This document shows, one piece after another, positions 28,907-39,203 of a DNA stretch of 64,000 nucleotides; positions within the stretch are counted from its first letter, which is position 1; each line of letters starts with the position of its first letter. A program made the position numbers and the translations under genes. The stretch is from Metabacillus rhizolycopersici (GTDB lineage: Bacteria > Bacillota > Bacilli > Bacillales > Bacillaceae). The DNA is taken from the NCBI RefSeq assembly GCF_020075705.1, contig NZ_JAIQUM010000011.1:1-64000 (forward strand), read 5' to 3'. A model generated the notes under the pieces. The model worked only from the letters and a program-made list of their open reading frames with translations, ran no database searches and was not told the DNA's origin.

Positions 28907-30085
28907 TTAAGGATTAATTTTAGTCTTGAAGACTGTCTTTCCATCTTTATACTCTAAAACAGTTGTTGTTTTAATTGGATGATGGTTCTCATCAATTGTT
29001 ACTACACCTGTTACAAGACGTAAATCTTTTGTTTCTGCAAGTGCATCCTTGATTGCCACTGGATCAGTACTTCCAGCACGCTCGATTGCATCTTTCAATA
29101 AGTAAACCGTGTCATATCCTAAACCGTTGAATGCATCAGGTGCTGCATCTTTGTTCTTCTCTTTGAACATTTTTACGAAGTTTTGGATTGTTTCATCTGG
29201 ATCCTCAGCAGAATAATGGTTTGTGATGAATGTGTTATTTAACGCCTCTGCACCAGCCAATTCTACTAGCTTCGGTGAATCCCAACCGTCGCCACCCATA
29301 AGTGGTACAGTAATACCCATCTCACGAGCTTGTTTCACAATTAGACCTACTTCTTCATAATAACCAGGGATAAAAATGAAGTCAGGATTTTGTGCCTTAA
29401 TACGCGTTAATGTAGAACGGAAGTCTGTGTCCTTAGCAACATAAGATTCTTCTGCTACGATTGTACCACCCGCGGCTTCAAACGTTTCTTTAAATGAAGC
29501 TGCAAGACCCTTCGCATAATCACTTGCATTGTCAGCAAACACCGCTGCATTTTTCACCTTTAATTCGTTCGCTGCAAAGTTAGCTGCAACAGTTCCTTGG
29601 AATGGATCAATAAATGAAGTACGGAAGACGAATTCGTTCACTTTTCCATCGTCATTTACAGTTACATTCGGGCTAGTCCCTGAAGGAGTTAAAAGAACTG
29701 TTTGATTGTCGTTAGCGATTTGCGCTTGTGCTACTGTGTTTCCACTAGTTGATGCACCAATAATTGCTGTAACTTTATCTTGACTTGTTAATTTAATCGC
29801 AGCATTTGTTGCTTCTGCCGCTTCTGACTTATTATCTACTTTAATCAGTTCAATCTGTTTTCCATCTATTCCACCGTTAGCATTAATCTCCTCAACAGCA
29901 AGCTCGACACCCTTCATATTCGATTGTCCATAAGATGCTACTGGACCTGAAAGTTCAAAGTTAGCCCCAATTTTTATTGCATCATCTGATGAGCTACCTG
30001 AATCATTACCACCAGCTGCACATCCTGCTAGTATTCCTGACAATAACGTCGACGTAAGAAGAAGCTTAGCAAATTTTTTCTTCAT
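28907..30085 (-). CDS. livJ: branched-chain amino acid binding lipoprotein
   Basis: A 392-residue extracellular binding protein of the LivJ/LivK/BraC type, anchored as a lipoprotein: the signal MKKKFAKLLLTSTLLSGI ends in the lipobox LAGC near residue 21. Landmarks are IKIGANFELSGPVASYGQSN and ELAVEEINANGGIDGK. Start ATG 30085 with AAGGGG ahead; 18 codons of open frame upstream precede that ribosome site and are not signal-like. First gene of the operon. Substrates are likely leucine, isoleucine and valine, though some members bind other amides. Confidence 0.92.
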   Translation of the reverse strand: MKKKFAKLLLTSTLLSGILAGCAAGGNDSGSSSDDAIKIGANFELSGPVASYGQSNMKGVELAVEEINANGGIDGKQIELIKVDNKSEAAEATNAAIKLTSQDKVTAIIGASTSGNTVAQAQIANDNQTVLLTPSGTSPNVTVNDDGKVNEFVFRTSFIDPFQGTVAANFAANELKVKNAAVFADNASDYAKGLAASFKETFEAAGGTIVAEESYVAKDTDFRSTLTRIKAQNPDFIFIPGYYEEVGLIVKQAREMGITVPLMGGDGWDSPKLVELAGAEALNNTFITNHYSAEDPDETIQNFVKMFKEKNKDAAPDAFNGLGYDTVYLLKDAIERAGSTDPVAIKDALAETKDLRLVTGVVTIDENHHPIKTTTVLEYKDGKTVFKTKINP

Positions 30086-31074
30086 AGTAGTTGTCCCCTT
30101 TTTATTTATTGATTTTTCTGAAAAATTAACCCGTGACAAATCATAAGGTTATATCCACATAATGGAACCATCTTGATTGTTTGTTGTTAGTTCATTTTCT
30201 GAATAATAAAAGTATTGTAAAACAATTTTCCTGTTTCGTCTAGCATAATTTTTATTTTATTGTAATATTTCTGAAATATTTGTTTAATATCTATGTGTTT
30301 TTTTTACTTACTATAATTAGGATCACTTTTGAATAAATGAGGGTAACAAACAAAATAGCAATTTATTCATTTTTTAGAAATAAAACCCTCAATATAAAGT
30401 TATACTAAAATATAGTTATTATTATTGAAATCATCTCTATGATCCCATTCTTTGTTTAAGCAGCCCTCCTTTAAACAAGACCTTTTGCCATTTTAATCAC
30501 AAATAATAGTCTTGGTAAAAACCATAGCTCTGCTACTGAAAAAGTATTATCGTAAGCAAGCAGAAAAATCCAGCATAAACGGAGTGCTTTCTATTAGGCT
30601 AGACTTCCATTGGTAGAAGGTCCTTTATCTCTATCTAAAGATTAGCAACCTAATCCTAACATCGTTTCTCACTACTCCCTATTCCTGATTAGCTAACATT
30701 ACTACCACCTCCCCTTTCTCTCTACGTAAGAAGTGTAATAATGTTCCACGTGGAACATTTGAGATCACAGTCCTCAATTTATTTCTATTGAACAGTCCAA
30801 CAATTCATTTAAGTATGAGGATTAATCTATGCTTACCACACCATATATACAATTTAACCTCATTCTCAGCTATTCATCTTAGATATGTAACAAGAAAACT
30901 CTCATTCATTCCATCGCTTACGAACGTAGTAATTAAGATCTAATGCAAACCGATAACATATTTATGGGGAAATTGTTCAAAATAGAGGAGAAACCTAGCG
31001 AAGTTATAGGATAGCTATTTCTGTTGTACTGTTCCATACCTGAAAAGATACAGTGAAAAGGAGAGGCATTAGAA
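30086..31074. other. gene-free region of about 990 bases with a parS site
   Basis: No credible gene. It holds the liv promoter (not resolved), an inverted repeat TTGTTTAA/TTAAACAA near 30453-30480 and the parS site at 30742-30757. A strong-looking ribosome site near 30710 leads only to a six-codon frame. The unusual length with little recognisable content fits a non-coding chromosomal landmark. Confidence 0.5.
30742..30757. promoter_or_regulatory. parS: parS chromosome-partition site (Spo0J/ParB binding)
   Basis: TGTTCCACGTGGAACA is a perfect 16-bp palindrome, extended by A/T to 18 bp (30741-30758). It has the invariant CACGTG core and GTT/AAC arms of the near-universal bacterial parS sequence, with C/G at the tolerated fifth position. 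In B. subtilis such sites flank the replication origin, where Spo0J loads and recruits SMC. Confidence 0.88.
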
Positions 31075-32592
31075 ATGACAAATGATGGAGCTATTACAGA
31101 CAGGCAAATAAAAAAGGGCGCGATTCTGACGGTTATGCTCTTAGGTGCCTTTGTTGCAATTTTAAATCAGACATTAATGAATGTTGCATTACCTCAAATG
31201 ATGATTGATTTGAATATATCGGCTAATACTGCACAATGGCTGACAACAGCATACATGCTTGTTAATGGGGTGTTAATCCCGATAACAGCCTTTTTGATCG
31301 AACGATTTACGACTAGGGTGCTTTTTTTGACATCGATGGGGTTATTTTCATTCGGTACCTTCATCTGTGCAATTTCTCCAACCTTTCCTCTATTATTATC
31401 TGGAAGGGTCATCCAAGCTGCTGGGGCAGGAATCCTTATGCCATTATTAATGATTGTCATTTTAACAATTTTCCCGATCTCAAAACGCGGTCAGGCAATG
31501 GGGTATATTGGATTAGCATTGACCTTTGCACCTGCTATCGGGCCAACACTTTCCGGTTGGATTGTTCAAAATTATTCATGGAGAGTGTTATTTTATATCG
31601 TATTACCAATTGCCGTCATCGATTTCATCATCGGCATCGTACTTATGAAGAATGTTACGAAACAAACATATCCTAAACTTGATATTCTTGGGGTTATTCT
31701 TTCTACATTAGGTTTTGGTGGTTTATTATATGGTTTTAGTAGTGCTGGAAGCGCTGGTTGGACTAGTGCAGAAGTTATTACTTCGCTCATCATCGGAATT
31801 GTTACGCTCACCTTATTTATACGGCGACAAATGACCATAGATCATCCAATGCTTGAATTTGGCGTGTTTAAATATAATATGTTTACGCTTACGACCATTA
31901 TTAACATTATTATCACAATGGTGATGTTTGCTGGAATGATTCTCGTACCAATTTATTTACAAAGCATCCGTGGCTTTTCCCCACTCGAATCAGGGTTATT
32001 GTTATTACCAGGTGCAATTCTAATGGGCATTATGTCTCCGATTACTGGTTGGATTTTTGACCGAGTGGGTGCAAAATGGCTCTCGATCGTTGGCTTGGCT
32101 ATTACAACAATTACTACATGGGAATTTAGCGTGCTTACCGACTCCACTTCATATATGGTATTGCTACTAAACTATACTGCCCGCATGTTCGGCATGTCGA
32201 TGTTAATGATGCCAATTATGACGGCGGGATTAAATCAGCTTCCACAGCGATTAAATTCCCATGGAACAGCTATGTCTAACACCTTTAAACAAGTTTCTGG
32301 AGCAATTGGTACTGCCTTTCTTGTCACGGTTATGTCCAATCAGACACAAAAGCACGTAAACGAAATGGTAGCTGCTGACGCTACTTCTGATGCTAATCAA
32401 CAAATGGCATACATTATAAATGAAGCTACCATTCAAGGAATAAATGATGCATTTGTTGTAGCTACCTGGCTATCCCTATTAGCCACAATCCTTGCATTCT
32501 TTATTAAAAATGTGAAAGCAGGAGAAGAAAGTGGTAAAAGTGAAACAGCTATGAACCCTAAGCGAGAGCGTCTACCTCAGCCTCAAGGCTAG
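31075..32592 (+). CDS. DHA2-family multidrug efflux MFS transporter
   Basis: A 505-residue protein with about 14 membrane segments, of the EmrB/QacA (DHA2) family. Landmarks: LNQTLMNVALPQMMIDL at the first segment, WLTTAYMLVNGVLIPITAFL and the motif C region IGLALTFAPAIGPTLSGWIV. The closest B. subtilis types would be LmrB or YhcA. It exports drugs or other amphipathic compounds by proton exchange; the substrate cannot be told. AAAGGAGAGG lies ahead of ATG 31075. No regulator gene is adjacent, unlike the lmrA-lmrB arrangement. Confidence 0.9.
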   Translation: MTNDGAITDRQIKKGAILTVMLLGAFVAILNQTLMNVALPQMMIDLNISANTAQWLTTAYMLVNGVLIPITAFLIERFTTRVLFLTSMGLFSFGTFICAISPTFPLLLSGRVIQAAGAGILMPLLMIVILTIFPISKRGQAMGYIGLALTFAPAIGPTLSGWIVQNYSWRVLFYIVLPIAVIDFIIGIVLMKNVTKQTYPKLDILGVILSTLGFGGLLYGFSSAGSAGWTSAEVITSLIIGIVTLTLFIRRQMTIDHPMLEFGVFKYNMFTLTTIINIIITMVMFAGMILVPIYLQSIRGFSPLESGLLLLPGAILMGIMSPITGWIFDRVGAKWLSIVGLAITTITTWEFSVLTDSTSYMVLLLNYTARMFGMSMLMMPIMTAGLNQLPQRLNSHGTAMSNTFKQVSGAIGTAFLVTVMSNQTQKHVNEMVAADATSDANQQMAYIINEATIQGINDAFVVATWLSLLATILAFFIKNVKAGEESGKSETAMNPKRERLPQPQG

Positions 32593-32616
32593 CCTATAAT
32601 ACACATTTGAACAGTA

Positions 32617-32655
32617 AAAAGCGGACACAACCCGTTACGGTATGTCCGCTTTTCT
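32617..32655. terminator. bidirectional terminator
   Basis: AAAAGCGGACA at 32617-32627 pairs with TGTCCGCTTTT at 32643-32653. It ends the DHA2 gene and, in the other reading, could stop transcripts of the purine operon whose last stop is at 32765. Confidence 0.88.
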
Positions 32656-32764
32656 GTTATTTATTCCTTATTATTGAGCAGGAAGACCCCACCGGTGGAA
32701 GTCCAAATTATCTTCCCTGTTGATTGGTCCAGTGGAACCTAGTTAGCCACAATGACTAAATTTT

Positions 32765-34480
32765 TCACTGCTCAACCACTAAAGGCACTATTTTACCTTC
32801 ATTCACATTGATTAATCCATGATCTGTAATTTTCAAAGCCGGACTGACAGGAAGTGAAAGAGTACTCAAGGACATGATGACGTTGTAATGTTTATAACCT
32901 AAGGATTTAAGTGAAGTCGTTAATTGCTCCACTTGCTTTGAAATCACATCTAATGGTTCTTCAGACAAAATCCCACCTACCGGTAACTGAAGCATAGATA
33001 GGACTTGGCCGTTCTCTACACAACAGATTCCTCCCTGTTTACCTATCACTTCATTTGCAGCAAGCAGCATATCTTGCTTATTGTGACCGATAACTAGAAG
33101 ATTGTGATTATCATGGGAATAGGTCGTCGCAACAGCACCTCGCTGCAAAATATCTCCACTGATTAATCCATGGGCATGGTTGCGATTTTTTCCATATCGT
33201 TCAAAGGTCGCGATTAAACCGTATGGACTTTCCTCCCAGCATAACTTACCATCCCTCACATCAACTTGGTCGTGTCTTTCTTCCGTGAATGTTGAGCCGT
33301 CTTGTACATTCATTATACGGCACGTGTAACGATCATCTGCAAGTGGTACGTGCATTGTAAAATCGTCCTCTGTAAGCTCTTCAAGCTCAACGCTTTGGTA
33401 AAATGCTGCAGGGAATTGTTTTGGTTGTACTGACTGAATATAAGGCTTTGAGGAGTCAAACTCACACACACCTTTTTTGTACACCATATCTAAGTCAAAG
33501 TTTTTCAAATTCGATACAAGTAAAAAATCTGCTATTTTACCTGGTGCAATTGCTCCCCTGTCGTACATCCTCATCCGTTGTGCAGGTGTATACGTACACG
33601 CATAGATTGCCTTTTCAGGTGTCATCCCCATTTCAATTGCCTTCTTCAGAAGAACATTAAGATGTCCTCTTCTTTGAAACGAGTCTGCCATGACATCATC
33701 CGTAACAAAACAGAAATGCTCATCTACTTGTTTCTCTTTTAAATACTCTATGACTTCTGTTGTCATTGACTTTTCTTGGATCTCAAGAAACATCCCAGCA
33801 GAAATCCGAGCTTCCATTCCTTCTACAGTTTGATGGGTATGATCCGAATTTACGCCAGCAAATGCAATTCTTTGCAAGTCTAAATCAAGTAACTTTGGAA
33901 CATGTCCCTCAATAATAAGATCTGGATACTGAGTACGGATATGGGACAAAATTTGATTTGTTTTACAATCAGGGTCAGAAATGACATCATGGAAGTTCAT
34001 GATTTCTCCCAAGCATTTGATATCTTCTGTTTTCATTAGCTCGTCTATATCGCTGATTTCAATTGATCCGCCAGTCGTTTCCATCGACGTCGCAGGAACT
34101 GAGCTTGGAATCGCATAAAACATATCTACGACACAGCCCTCACTTGCCTTAATCATTTCCTTTACACCTGTAATTCCGAAAACATTAGCCATCTCATGAG
34201 GTTCTGCCACAATTGTTGTCACACCATTTTTAATTAACCCGTAGGAAAACGTAGATGGTGTCACCATTGTACTTTCGATGTGTAAATGAATATCAATCAA
34301 ACCAGGAATCATATATTTCCCCTTACCATCAATAACCTCATCCGGCTGAAAGGTCTCTAATCCCCGTTCTCCAATATATAAAAACTTACCATCTTTTATT
34401 ACGACGTTGCCTTTATCAAATGTTTTAAAATAGCTGTTATAGACATAGGCATCGGTTATCAACATATCAATTTTCATCAT
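32765..34480 (-). CDS. ade: adenine deaminase
   Basis: A 571-residue amidohydrolase that converts adenine to hypoxanthine and ammonia. The metal-binding motif is PGLIDIHLHIES near residue 60; later come VAEPHEMANVFG, the histidines of SDHTHQTVEGMEAR and the aspartate of FVTDD. The C-terminal beta domain includes SHDNHNLLVIG and GGICCVENGQV, features of the Ade family as opposed to cytosine or dihydropyrimidine enzymes. AGGAGGG lies ahead of ATG. It is the last gene of an operon with an ABC importer and a nucleoside hydrolase, and the two enzymes together would turn imported adenosine into hypoxanthine and ribose. Confidence 0.94.
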   Translation of the reverse strand: MMKIDMLITDAYVYNSYFKTFDKGNVVIKDGKFLYIGERGLETFQPDEVIDGKGKYMIPGLIDIHLHIESTMVTPSTFSYGLIKNGVTTIVAEPHEMANVFGITGVKEMIKASEGCVVDMFYAIPSSVPATSMETTGGSIEISDIDELMKTEDIKCLGEIMNFHDVISDPDCKTNQILSHIRTQYPDLIIEGHVPKLLDLDLQRIAFAGVNSDHTHQTVEGMEARISAGMFLEIQEKSMTTEVIEYLKEKQVDEHFCFVTDDVMADSFQRRGHLNVLLKKAIEMGMTPEKAIYACTYTPAQRMRMYDRGAIAPGKIADFLLVSNLKNFDLDMVYKKGVCEFDSSKPYIQSVQPKQFPAAFYQSVELEELTEDDFTMHVPLADDRYTCRIMNVQDGSTFTEERHDQVDVRDGKLCWEESPYGLIATFERYGKNRNHAHGLISGDILQRGAVATTYSHDNHNLLVIGHNKQDMLLAANEVIGKQGGICCVENGQVLSMLQLPVGGILSEEPLDVISKQVEQLTTSLKSLGYKHYNVIMSLSTLSLPVSPALKITDHGLINVNEGKIVPLVVEQ

Positions 34481-34492
34481 TACCCTCCTAGG

Positions 34493-35554
34493 CTAGTCAA
34501 CAAGTACCATTTGATCTTTCGGAATTTCAAGGATTACTTCCTGACCAGCGTAATAAGGTTCGATCATTTCCTTATTCACCGTGAAATCACCTAGTGACGT
34601 TTCGACAACGTACTGAAAGCTTCGTCCAAGATAGGTGCTAATCTTAATCCGCCCAAGTACACTATTCTTCATCTCAGGATTGTCCCCTTTTTCTCGAAGC
34701 AATAGATAGTCAGGTCGAATTGCACCTGTTTTCCCAGTTTTGTTCTCCATTTGTGAATCTTTTTCGATTGTGAAGAAATGACTAGATTTGCTTAGTTCAA
34801 TTCGATCCTCAAAATCTTTCCGCTCATCAAATTCAATGAAGTTTTTAAACCCAATAAAGTCGGCAACAAATCTTGTCTTTGGATATTTATAGATTGACGT
34901 TGGCTCATCAAGTTGTTCTATAATACCTTTATTCATAATGGCTACCTGATCAGAGATGGAAAAGCATTCCTCTTGATCATGTGATACGTACACAGTTGTA
35001 ATGCCTAGCTCTTGTTGGATACGGCGAATCTCTACCCTCATATTCACTCGTAAGTTTGCATCAAGATTACTTAAAGGCTCATCAAACAACAGGATATCTG
35101 GTTCAATAACAAGGGCCCTTGCAATCGCAACCCGCTGCTTCTGCCCTCCTGAAAGTTCCTTTGGAAATCTTTTTTCAAATCCCTTTAGACCAACAATTTC
35201 TAATACATTCATGACACGCTTTTCAATTTCACCTTTTGAGACTTTTCTAAGTCGAAGACCAAATGCGATGTTATCGAAAATGGACAAGTGAGGGAATAAT
35301 GCATAGTTTTGAAACACAAAGCCAAAATTTCGTTTGTTTACTGGCACCTTCGTATAATCTTTATCTTTAAATAAAAACTTTCCTGAATTAGCTTGTAAAA
35401 ATCCTGCGATCAAGCGTAGAGTGGTTGTTTTTCCACAGCCACTCGGTCCAAGTAGCGAAACTAGCTTTCCATTTTCAATTTCAAGATTAAAGTCTTTTAA
35501 AATATTTTGTTTATTGTAAGCAACAGATATGTCTTGTAAAGTAAATAAAGCCAT
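34493..35554 (-). CDS. PotA-like ABC importer ATPase of the purine operon
   Basis: A 353-residue ATPase with Walker [10 protein letters not shown], signature [17 protein letters not shown] and Walker [18 protein letters not shown]. The C-terminal ~110 residues look like a TOBE-type regulatory domain. The family includes spermidine (PotA), iron (FbpC) and thiamine importers. Its neighbours on the same strand are two permeases and a binding lipoprotein, so it powers that importer; the substrate is inferred from the nucleoside hydrolase and adenine deaminase genes alongside. Confidence 0.9.
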   Translation of the reverse strand: MALFTLQDISVAYNKQNILKDFNLEIENGKLVSLLGPSGCGKTTTLRLIAGFLQANSGKFLFKDKDYTKVPVNKRNFGFVFQNYALFPHLSIFDNIAFGLRLRKVSKGEIEKRVMNVLEIVGLKGFEKRFPKELSGGQKQRVAIARALVIEPDILLFDEPLSNLDANLRVNMRVEIRRIQQELGITTVYVSHDQEECFSISDQVAIMNKGIIEQLDEPTSIYKYPKTRFVADFIGFKNFIEFDERKDFEDRIELSKSSHFFTIEKDSQMENKTGKTGAIRPDYLLLREKGDNPEMKNSVLGRIKISTYLGRSFQYVVETSLGDFTVNKEMIEPYYAGQEVILEIPKDQMVLVD

Positions 35555-35569
35555 CCACTATTACCCCCT

Positions 35570-36358
35570 TTATCGTTTTGTAAAATAAGATAAACCCATG
35601 AGTCTTTCAACCATAAACATGAAGAATGCAGTAATAACCATGAGTAGTACGGAAATAGCTGCAATCGTAGGATCAAAATAATTTTCTACGTATGTCAGCA
35701 TTTGAATCGGGAATGTACTGACACCAGGACCTGTCATAAATACGGAAATGTCTACATTATTGAAGGATTCCAAAAAGGCAATCATAACAGCTGCGATAAT
35801 TCCTGATTTTATATTCGGAAGAACGACTGTAAAGAACGTTCTAATTTTTCCTGCACCTAGGCTCTCGGCCGCTTCTTCAATTGAGAAGTCAAAGTTTGAC
35901 AAACTAGAAGAAATGACACGGATAATGAACGGAAGCATGATGACTGTATGTCCGATAAATAGAGCTGTATAAATTGGAAGCTGATAAACTCCAACAATAT
36001 ATCTCAAAAACGAAAAGCCGAGCACAATTCCAGGAATTAAAATTGGTGAAACAAAAATAGCATCTACGATCTTTTTCCCTTTAAATTCAAATCTGCTTAA
36101 CGCATAAGCAGCTGGAACACCTAATAAAAGAGCAAAAAGATTGCCTGCAAGTGAAACAATAATTGACGTTTTAAACGTCGTTAAGAACATTTGTACATCA
36201 AAAATATTGATATACCATCTAAAAGAAAACTCCTCTGGTGGAAACTTCAAAATACTTCCACCTTCAAAAGACGTAATCGATATGATTAGTAAAGGCCCTA
36301 GTAAAAATAAAAACACTAGGTAGGTAAACAGGGCCAATCCTCGATTTTTTTCCCGCAT
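35570..36358 (-). CDS. PotC-like ABC importer permease of the purine operon
   Basis: A 262-residue permease with six membrane helices. The EAA loop is EEAAESLGAGKIRTFFTVVLP, near residue 175. It belongs to the BPD-type (MetI-like) permeases and pairs with the gene upstream, six bases away. Like PotC, it begins with a short basic cytoplasmic tail (MREKNRGL). Confidence 0.9.
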   Translation of the reverse strand: MREKNRGLALFTYLVFLFLLGPLLIISITSFEGGSILKFPPEEFSFRWYINIFDVQMFLTTFKTSIIVSLAGNLFALLLGVPAAYALSRFEFKGKKIVDAIFVSPILIPGIVLGFSFLRYIVGVYQLPIYTALFIGHTVIMLPFIIRVISSSLSNFDFSIEEAAESLGAGKIRTFFTVVLPNIKSGIIAAVMIAFLESFNNVDISVFMTGPGVSTFPIQMLTYVENYFDPTIAAISVLLMVITAFFMFMVERLMGLSYFTKR

Positions 36359-36364
36359 ACACCT

Positions 36365-37186
36365 CTACCCCTTCGGATTTAATTTTCTTGCCAATACATT
36401 CATAATGGCAATAATAATGATCGTTACCATAATCATGATCGTTGCAACAATCGATGCAACCTGCCAATCATTTAGCGTGATGGCGTTTTGATAAAGAAAC
36501 GTCGAAATGACACGTTGTTTTCCGCCAAGCAATGCAGGCGTTGTATAAGCCGTAAAGCTCCCTACAAAAACAAGAATGCTTCCAATTACTAAGCCAGGTA
36601 CACAAAGTGGAAGGACCACTTTCATAAAGACAGTCAATTTTGACGCTCCTAGGCTTTCAGCTGCTTTTAACAAATCAAATTCAATGTTTTCCATTACACC
36701 TACAAGCGTTATGATGATTAACGGTAAAAATAAATGAACCAATCCAATCATAATCGCAGTAGGTGTATATAGAATATTAAGTGGTTCTTCAATTAAACCA
36801 ATAGATTGTAAAACATTATTAAGCAGACCATTTTTCCCAATGATGATCATCCAACTAAACGAACGAACAACCGAACTTGTTAATAATGGGAAAATTGTTA
36901 ATAAAAGCATAATAGCCTTCATTTTCGTTCCAAGTTTTGAAATATAATATGCTGCTGGGAATCCAAGCAATATACATATAATTGTTGTTACGAGACTTAC
37001 TCTTAACGTCGTAAGAAGAATGTCAACAAAATACCGATCTTTGAAAAAATTAAGGTATCCTTGAAGAGTAAAGCCATTATCATTAAAAAATGTTGTTCCA
37101 ATTGTTAAGATGATTGGAATCAACATAAAAATCGTTAAAAAAAGAACACCCGGTAACAGCAACAGGTATACATAACGTTTTTTCAT
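36365..37186 (-). CDS. PotB-like ABC importer permease of the purine operon
   Basis: A 273-residue permease with six membrane helices and the EAA loop LKAAESLGASKLTVFMKVVLP near residue 180. The N-terminal helix MKKRYVYLLLLPGVLF is typical of PotB/FbpB-like permeases. It sits 25 bases after the nucleoside hydrolase gene and pairs with the next permease to form a heterodimeric channel. Confidence 0.9.
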   Translation of the reverse strand: MKKRYVYLLLLPGVLFLTIFMLIPIILTIGTTFFNDNGFTLQGYLNFFKDRYFVDILLTTLRVSLVTTIICILLGFPAAYYISKLGTKMKAIMLLLTIFPLLTSSVVRSFSWMIIIGKNGLLNNVLQSIGLIEEPLNILYTPTAIMIGLVHLFLPLIIITLVGVMENIEFDLLKAAESLGASKLTVFMKVVLPLCVPGLVIGSILVFVGSFTAYTTPALLGGKQRVISTFLYQNAITLNDWQVASIVATIMIMVTIIIIAIMNVLARKLNPKG

Positions 37187-37211
37187 CTTCTAAACCCCTG
37201 TTCGAAATTAT

Positions 37212-38141
37212 TTATGAATTGATAATGCGAATAAACAGGTCAAAAAACGCCTCCACATTAACGTCCAGACAAACGTATACATTTTCTGGCTTCATCAGCC
37301 GATTTTGAAAGTCGCAAACCATCTGTCCATCACAAAGTTCACTTCTTGCTTCAACATCCACATAGAATTTTTCTCTCTTCACAAGCTCACTTTTCAGAGC
37401 AACACCGACAGCAAGTGGGTCATGCATTGCACATGCCCAAACACCATTACGTTCAAAATAGCGTTGTCGATAATCCAACGTACTCTTTCTTATATAATCA
37501 GCAAGCTGTTTGTTTTCAATTAATTCAATATGCTCTTCAGTTAGGAGAGCCTTTCTCGTAACATCAAGTCCGACTTGTGTAATCGATTCGAACCCTGCTT
37601 GTAAGACAATTTTGGCAGCCTCTGGATCAACATAAATGTTATACTCCGCTGTTGGCGTCACATTACCGTACCCTTGTACAACTCCCCCCATAAAGATTAC
37701 CTCTTTTACATACTGAGTAATCTGTGGACATTTTTTAACAGCCATTGCCAAATTGGTAAGCGGCCCTGTCATCACTAACGTTACTTCATGAGGAAAACTT
37801 AAAATGGAATTTATGATAAAATCAGGAGCAAAACCTTCATCACATTGTTGTGTAACCTTTACATCCTTTAAGGCTCCACCTAGACCATCTGCACCATGAA
37901 TTTTATGTTCAAAAAATCTTTTTCTAAGAATAGGGGCAGCTGCCCCTTTAATGACTGAAATGTCTTTTTCATCTAAAAGCTCGAGTATTTTTAACGTATT
38001 TTGCGTAGCAGAATCAAGCGATACGTTCCCATTCACTGTTGTAATTCCCAACATATCAAACTGTTGACTCTTTACAGCAAGAATGATCCCAATCGCGTCA
38101 TCTATTCCAGTATCTACATCAAGAATCAATTTTGTTTTCAT
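37212..38141 (-). CDS. nucleoside hydrolase (IunH/RihB-like)
   Basis: A 309-residue enzyme that splits ribonucleosides into base and ribose. The calcium and ribose binding motif is DVDTGIDDAIGI near residue 7 and the later aspartate lies in CAMHDPLAVGVAL; MTGPLTNLAMAV is also a family mark. Base specificity cannot be read from sequence. I placed the start at ATG 38141, four bases after AGAGGTGGG; GTG 38150 lies inside that site. Within the operon it sits between the binding protein and the permeases, so the imported compound is probably a nucleoside. Confidence 0.92.
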   Translation of the reverse strand: MKTKLILDVDTGIDDAIGIILAVKSQQFDMLGITTVNGNVSLDSATQNTLKILELLDEKDISVIKGAAAPILRKRFFEHKIHGADGLGGALKDVKVTQQCDEGFAPDFIINSILSFPHEVTLVMTGPLTNLAMAVKKCPQITQYVKEVIFMGGVVQGYGNVTPTAEYNIYVDPEAAKIVLQAGFESITQVGLDVTRKALLTEEHIELIENKQLADYIRKSTLDYRQRYFERNGVWACAMHDPLAVGVALKSELVKREKFYVDVEARSELCDGQMVCDFQNRLMKPENVYVCLDVNVEAFFDLFIRIINS

Positions 38142-38156
38142 AATACCCACCTCTTC

Positions 38157-39203
38157 TTACTGTGCGAGTTCACGATTCCATCGATCAATCCATGTTTTTG
38201 AGTTTTTATTGACAAATTCCATATCTAATACCAATAGTTTACTCACTGTGTCTTCTCCATAAGTAATACCTTTTGCTTCTTCTTCAGAAAGCTCTACTTC
38301 TGTATTAACAGGTGAATCAATTTTTGATTTCGCTGATTTTTCTTGAACTTCTTTACTTAAAATAAAATTAATGAACTCTTCAGCTAATTCTTTTTGGTCA
38401 GAACCTTTTACAACATTCACTGTGTTCATTACTGCGTATCCACCCTCTTCAGGGGAAACAAACTTAGCATTCGGAACAGCTTCCTGCAAATCTTTAAAGT
38501 ACATTTCCATAACTGGACCTGCAGCGATTTCTCCTTGTGCAAACATATTAACAAACTCAGATGTTTGTCCATATTCCTTCACAACATTTGGCAAAATCTT
38601 TTTCATTTCATTGAAGGCTTGATCTTCATTAAACTCATTACTTCCACTAACTCTTGAAGCAACATCTAAAAACATCGGTCCTGCTGTTGAAGTAATTCCC
38701 GGAATTGTAATTTTCCCCTTTAAATCCTCTCTCCAAAGATCCTTCCAAGACGTGATCGGTTGAGAAACCTCATCAGGATTATAAGCAATACCAAATTGTC
38801 CAATGGTATAAGCTGGTCCATATTTTTCACCTAGTGGCGCTTTTGCAATATCATAAATTTTATCGACATTTGGAATATTACTGCGATCAATTGTTTCAAA
38901 CAATCCTTCATCAATACCTTGTTGAGCATAGTAGTCAGACAAGAAAATAACATCGACATCAGCAGTACCTTGACGTACTTTATTTAATCGGTCAGCATTA
39001 TTCCCTATATCTAAAACAATCTTTACATTGTGCTCCTCTTCAAACGGTTTATAAACTTCTTCGCGGAAGAAATCCTCAGCAAAACCCCAAGTAGAAACAA
39101 CCAGTTCCTTAGGTTTTTCTTTATTAGTAGCATTATCATTTGAAGCACATGCACTTAATAAAAACAAAGATACTACGACAAAAACATTTAATAATTTTTT
39201 CAT
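38157..39203 (-). CDS. PotD-like binding lipoprotein of the purine operon
   Basis: A 348-residue extracellular solute-binding protein. The signal MKKLLNVFVVVSLFLLSAC ends in lipobox LSAC with Cys19. It begins its mature part with LVVSTWGFAEDFFREEVYKP, typical of the PotD/iron-binding (FbpA-like) cluster of ABC binding proteins, not of the BmpA-type nucleoside lipoproteins. First gene of the operon, with GGAGG ahead of ATG. The ligand is inferred, not seen, to be a nucleoside or purine. Confidence 0.88.
   Translation of the reverse strand: MKKLLNVFVVVSLFLLSACASNDNATNKEKPKELVVSTWGFAEDFFREEVYKPFEEEHNVKIVLDIGNNADRLNKVRQGTADVDVIFLSDYYAQQGIDEGLFETIDRSNIPNVDKIYDIAKAPLGEKYGPAYTIGQFGIAYNPDEVSQPITSWKDLWREDLKGKITIPGITSTAGPMFLDVASRVSGSNEFNEDQAFNEMKKILPNVVKEYGQTSEFVNMFAQGEIAAGPVMEMYFKDLQEAVPNAKFVSPEEGGYAVMNTVNVVKGSDQKELAEEFINFILSKEVQEKSAKSKIDSPVNTEVELSEEEAKGITYGEDTVSKLLVLDMEFVNKNSKTWIDRWNRELAQ

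Noticed and set aside
30680..30720. Very strong ribosome site (GGGGAGGTGG) with ATG on the minus strand in the parS gap
   Set aside because: The frame stops after six codons. It could be a leader peptide but nothing follows that it would control.
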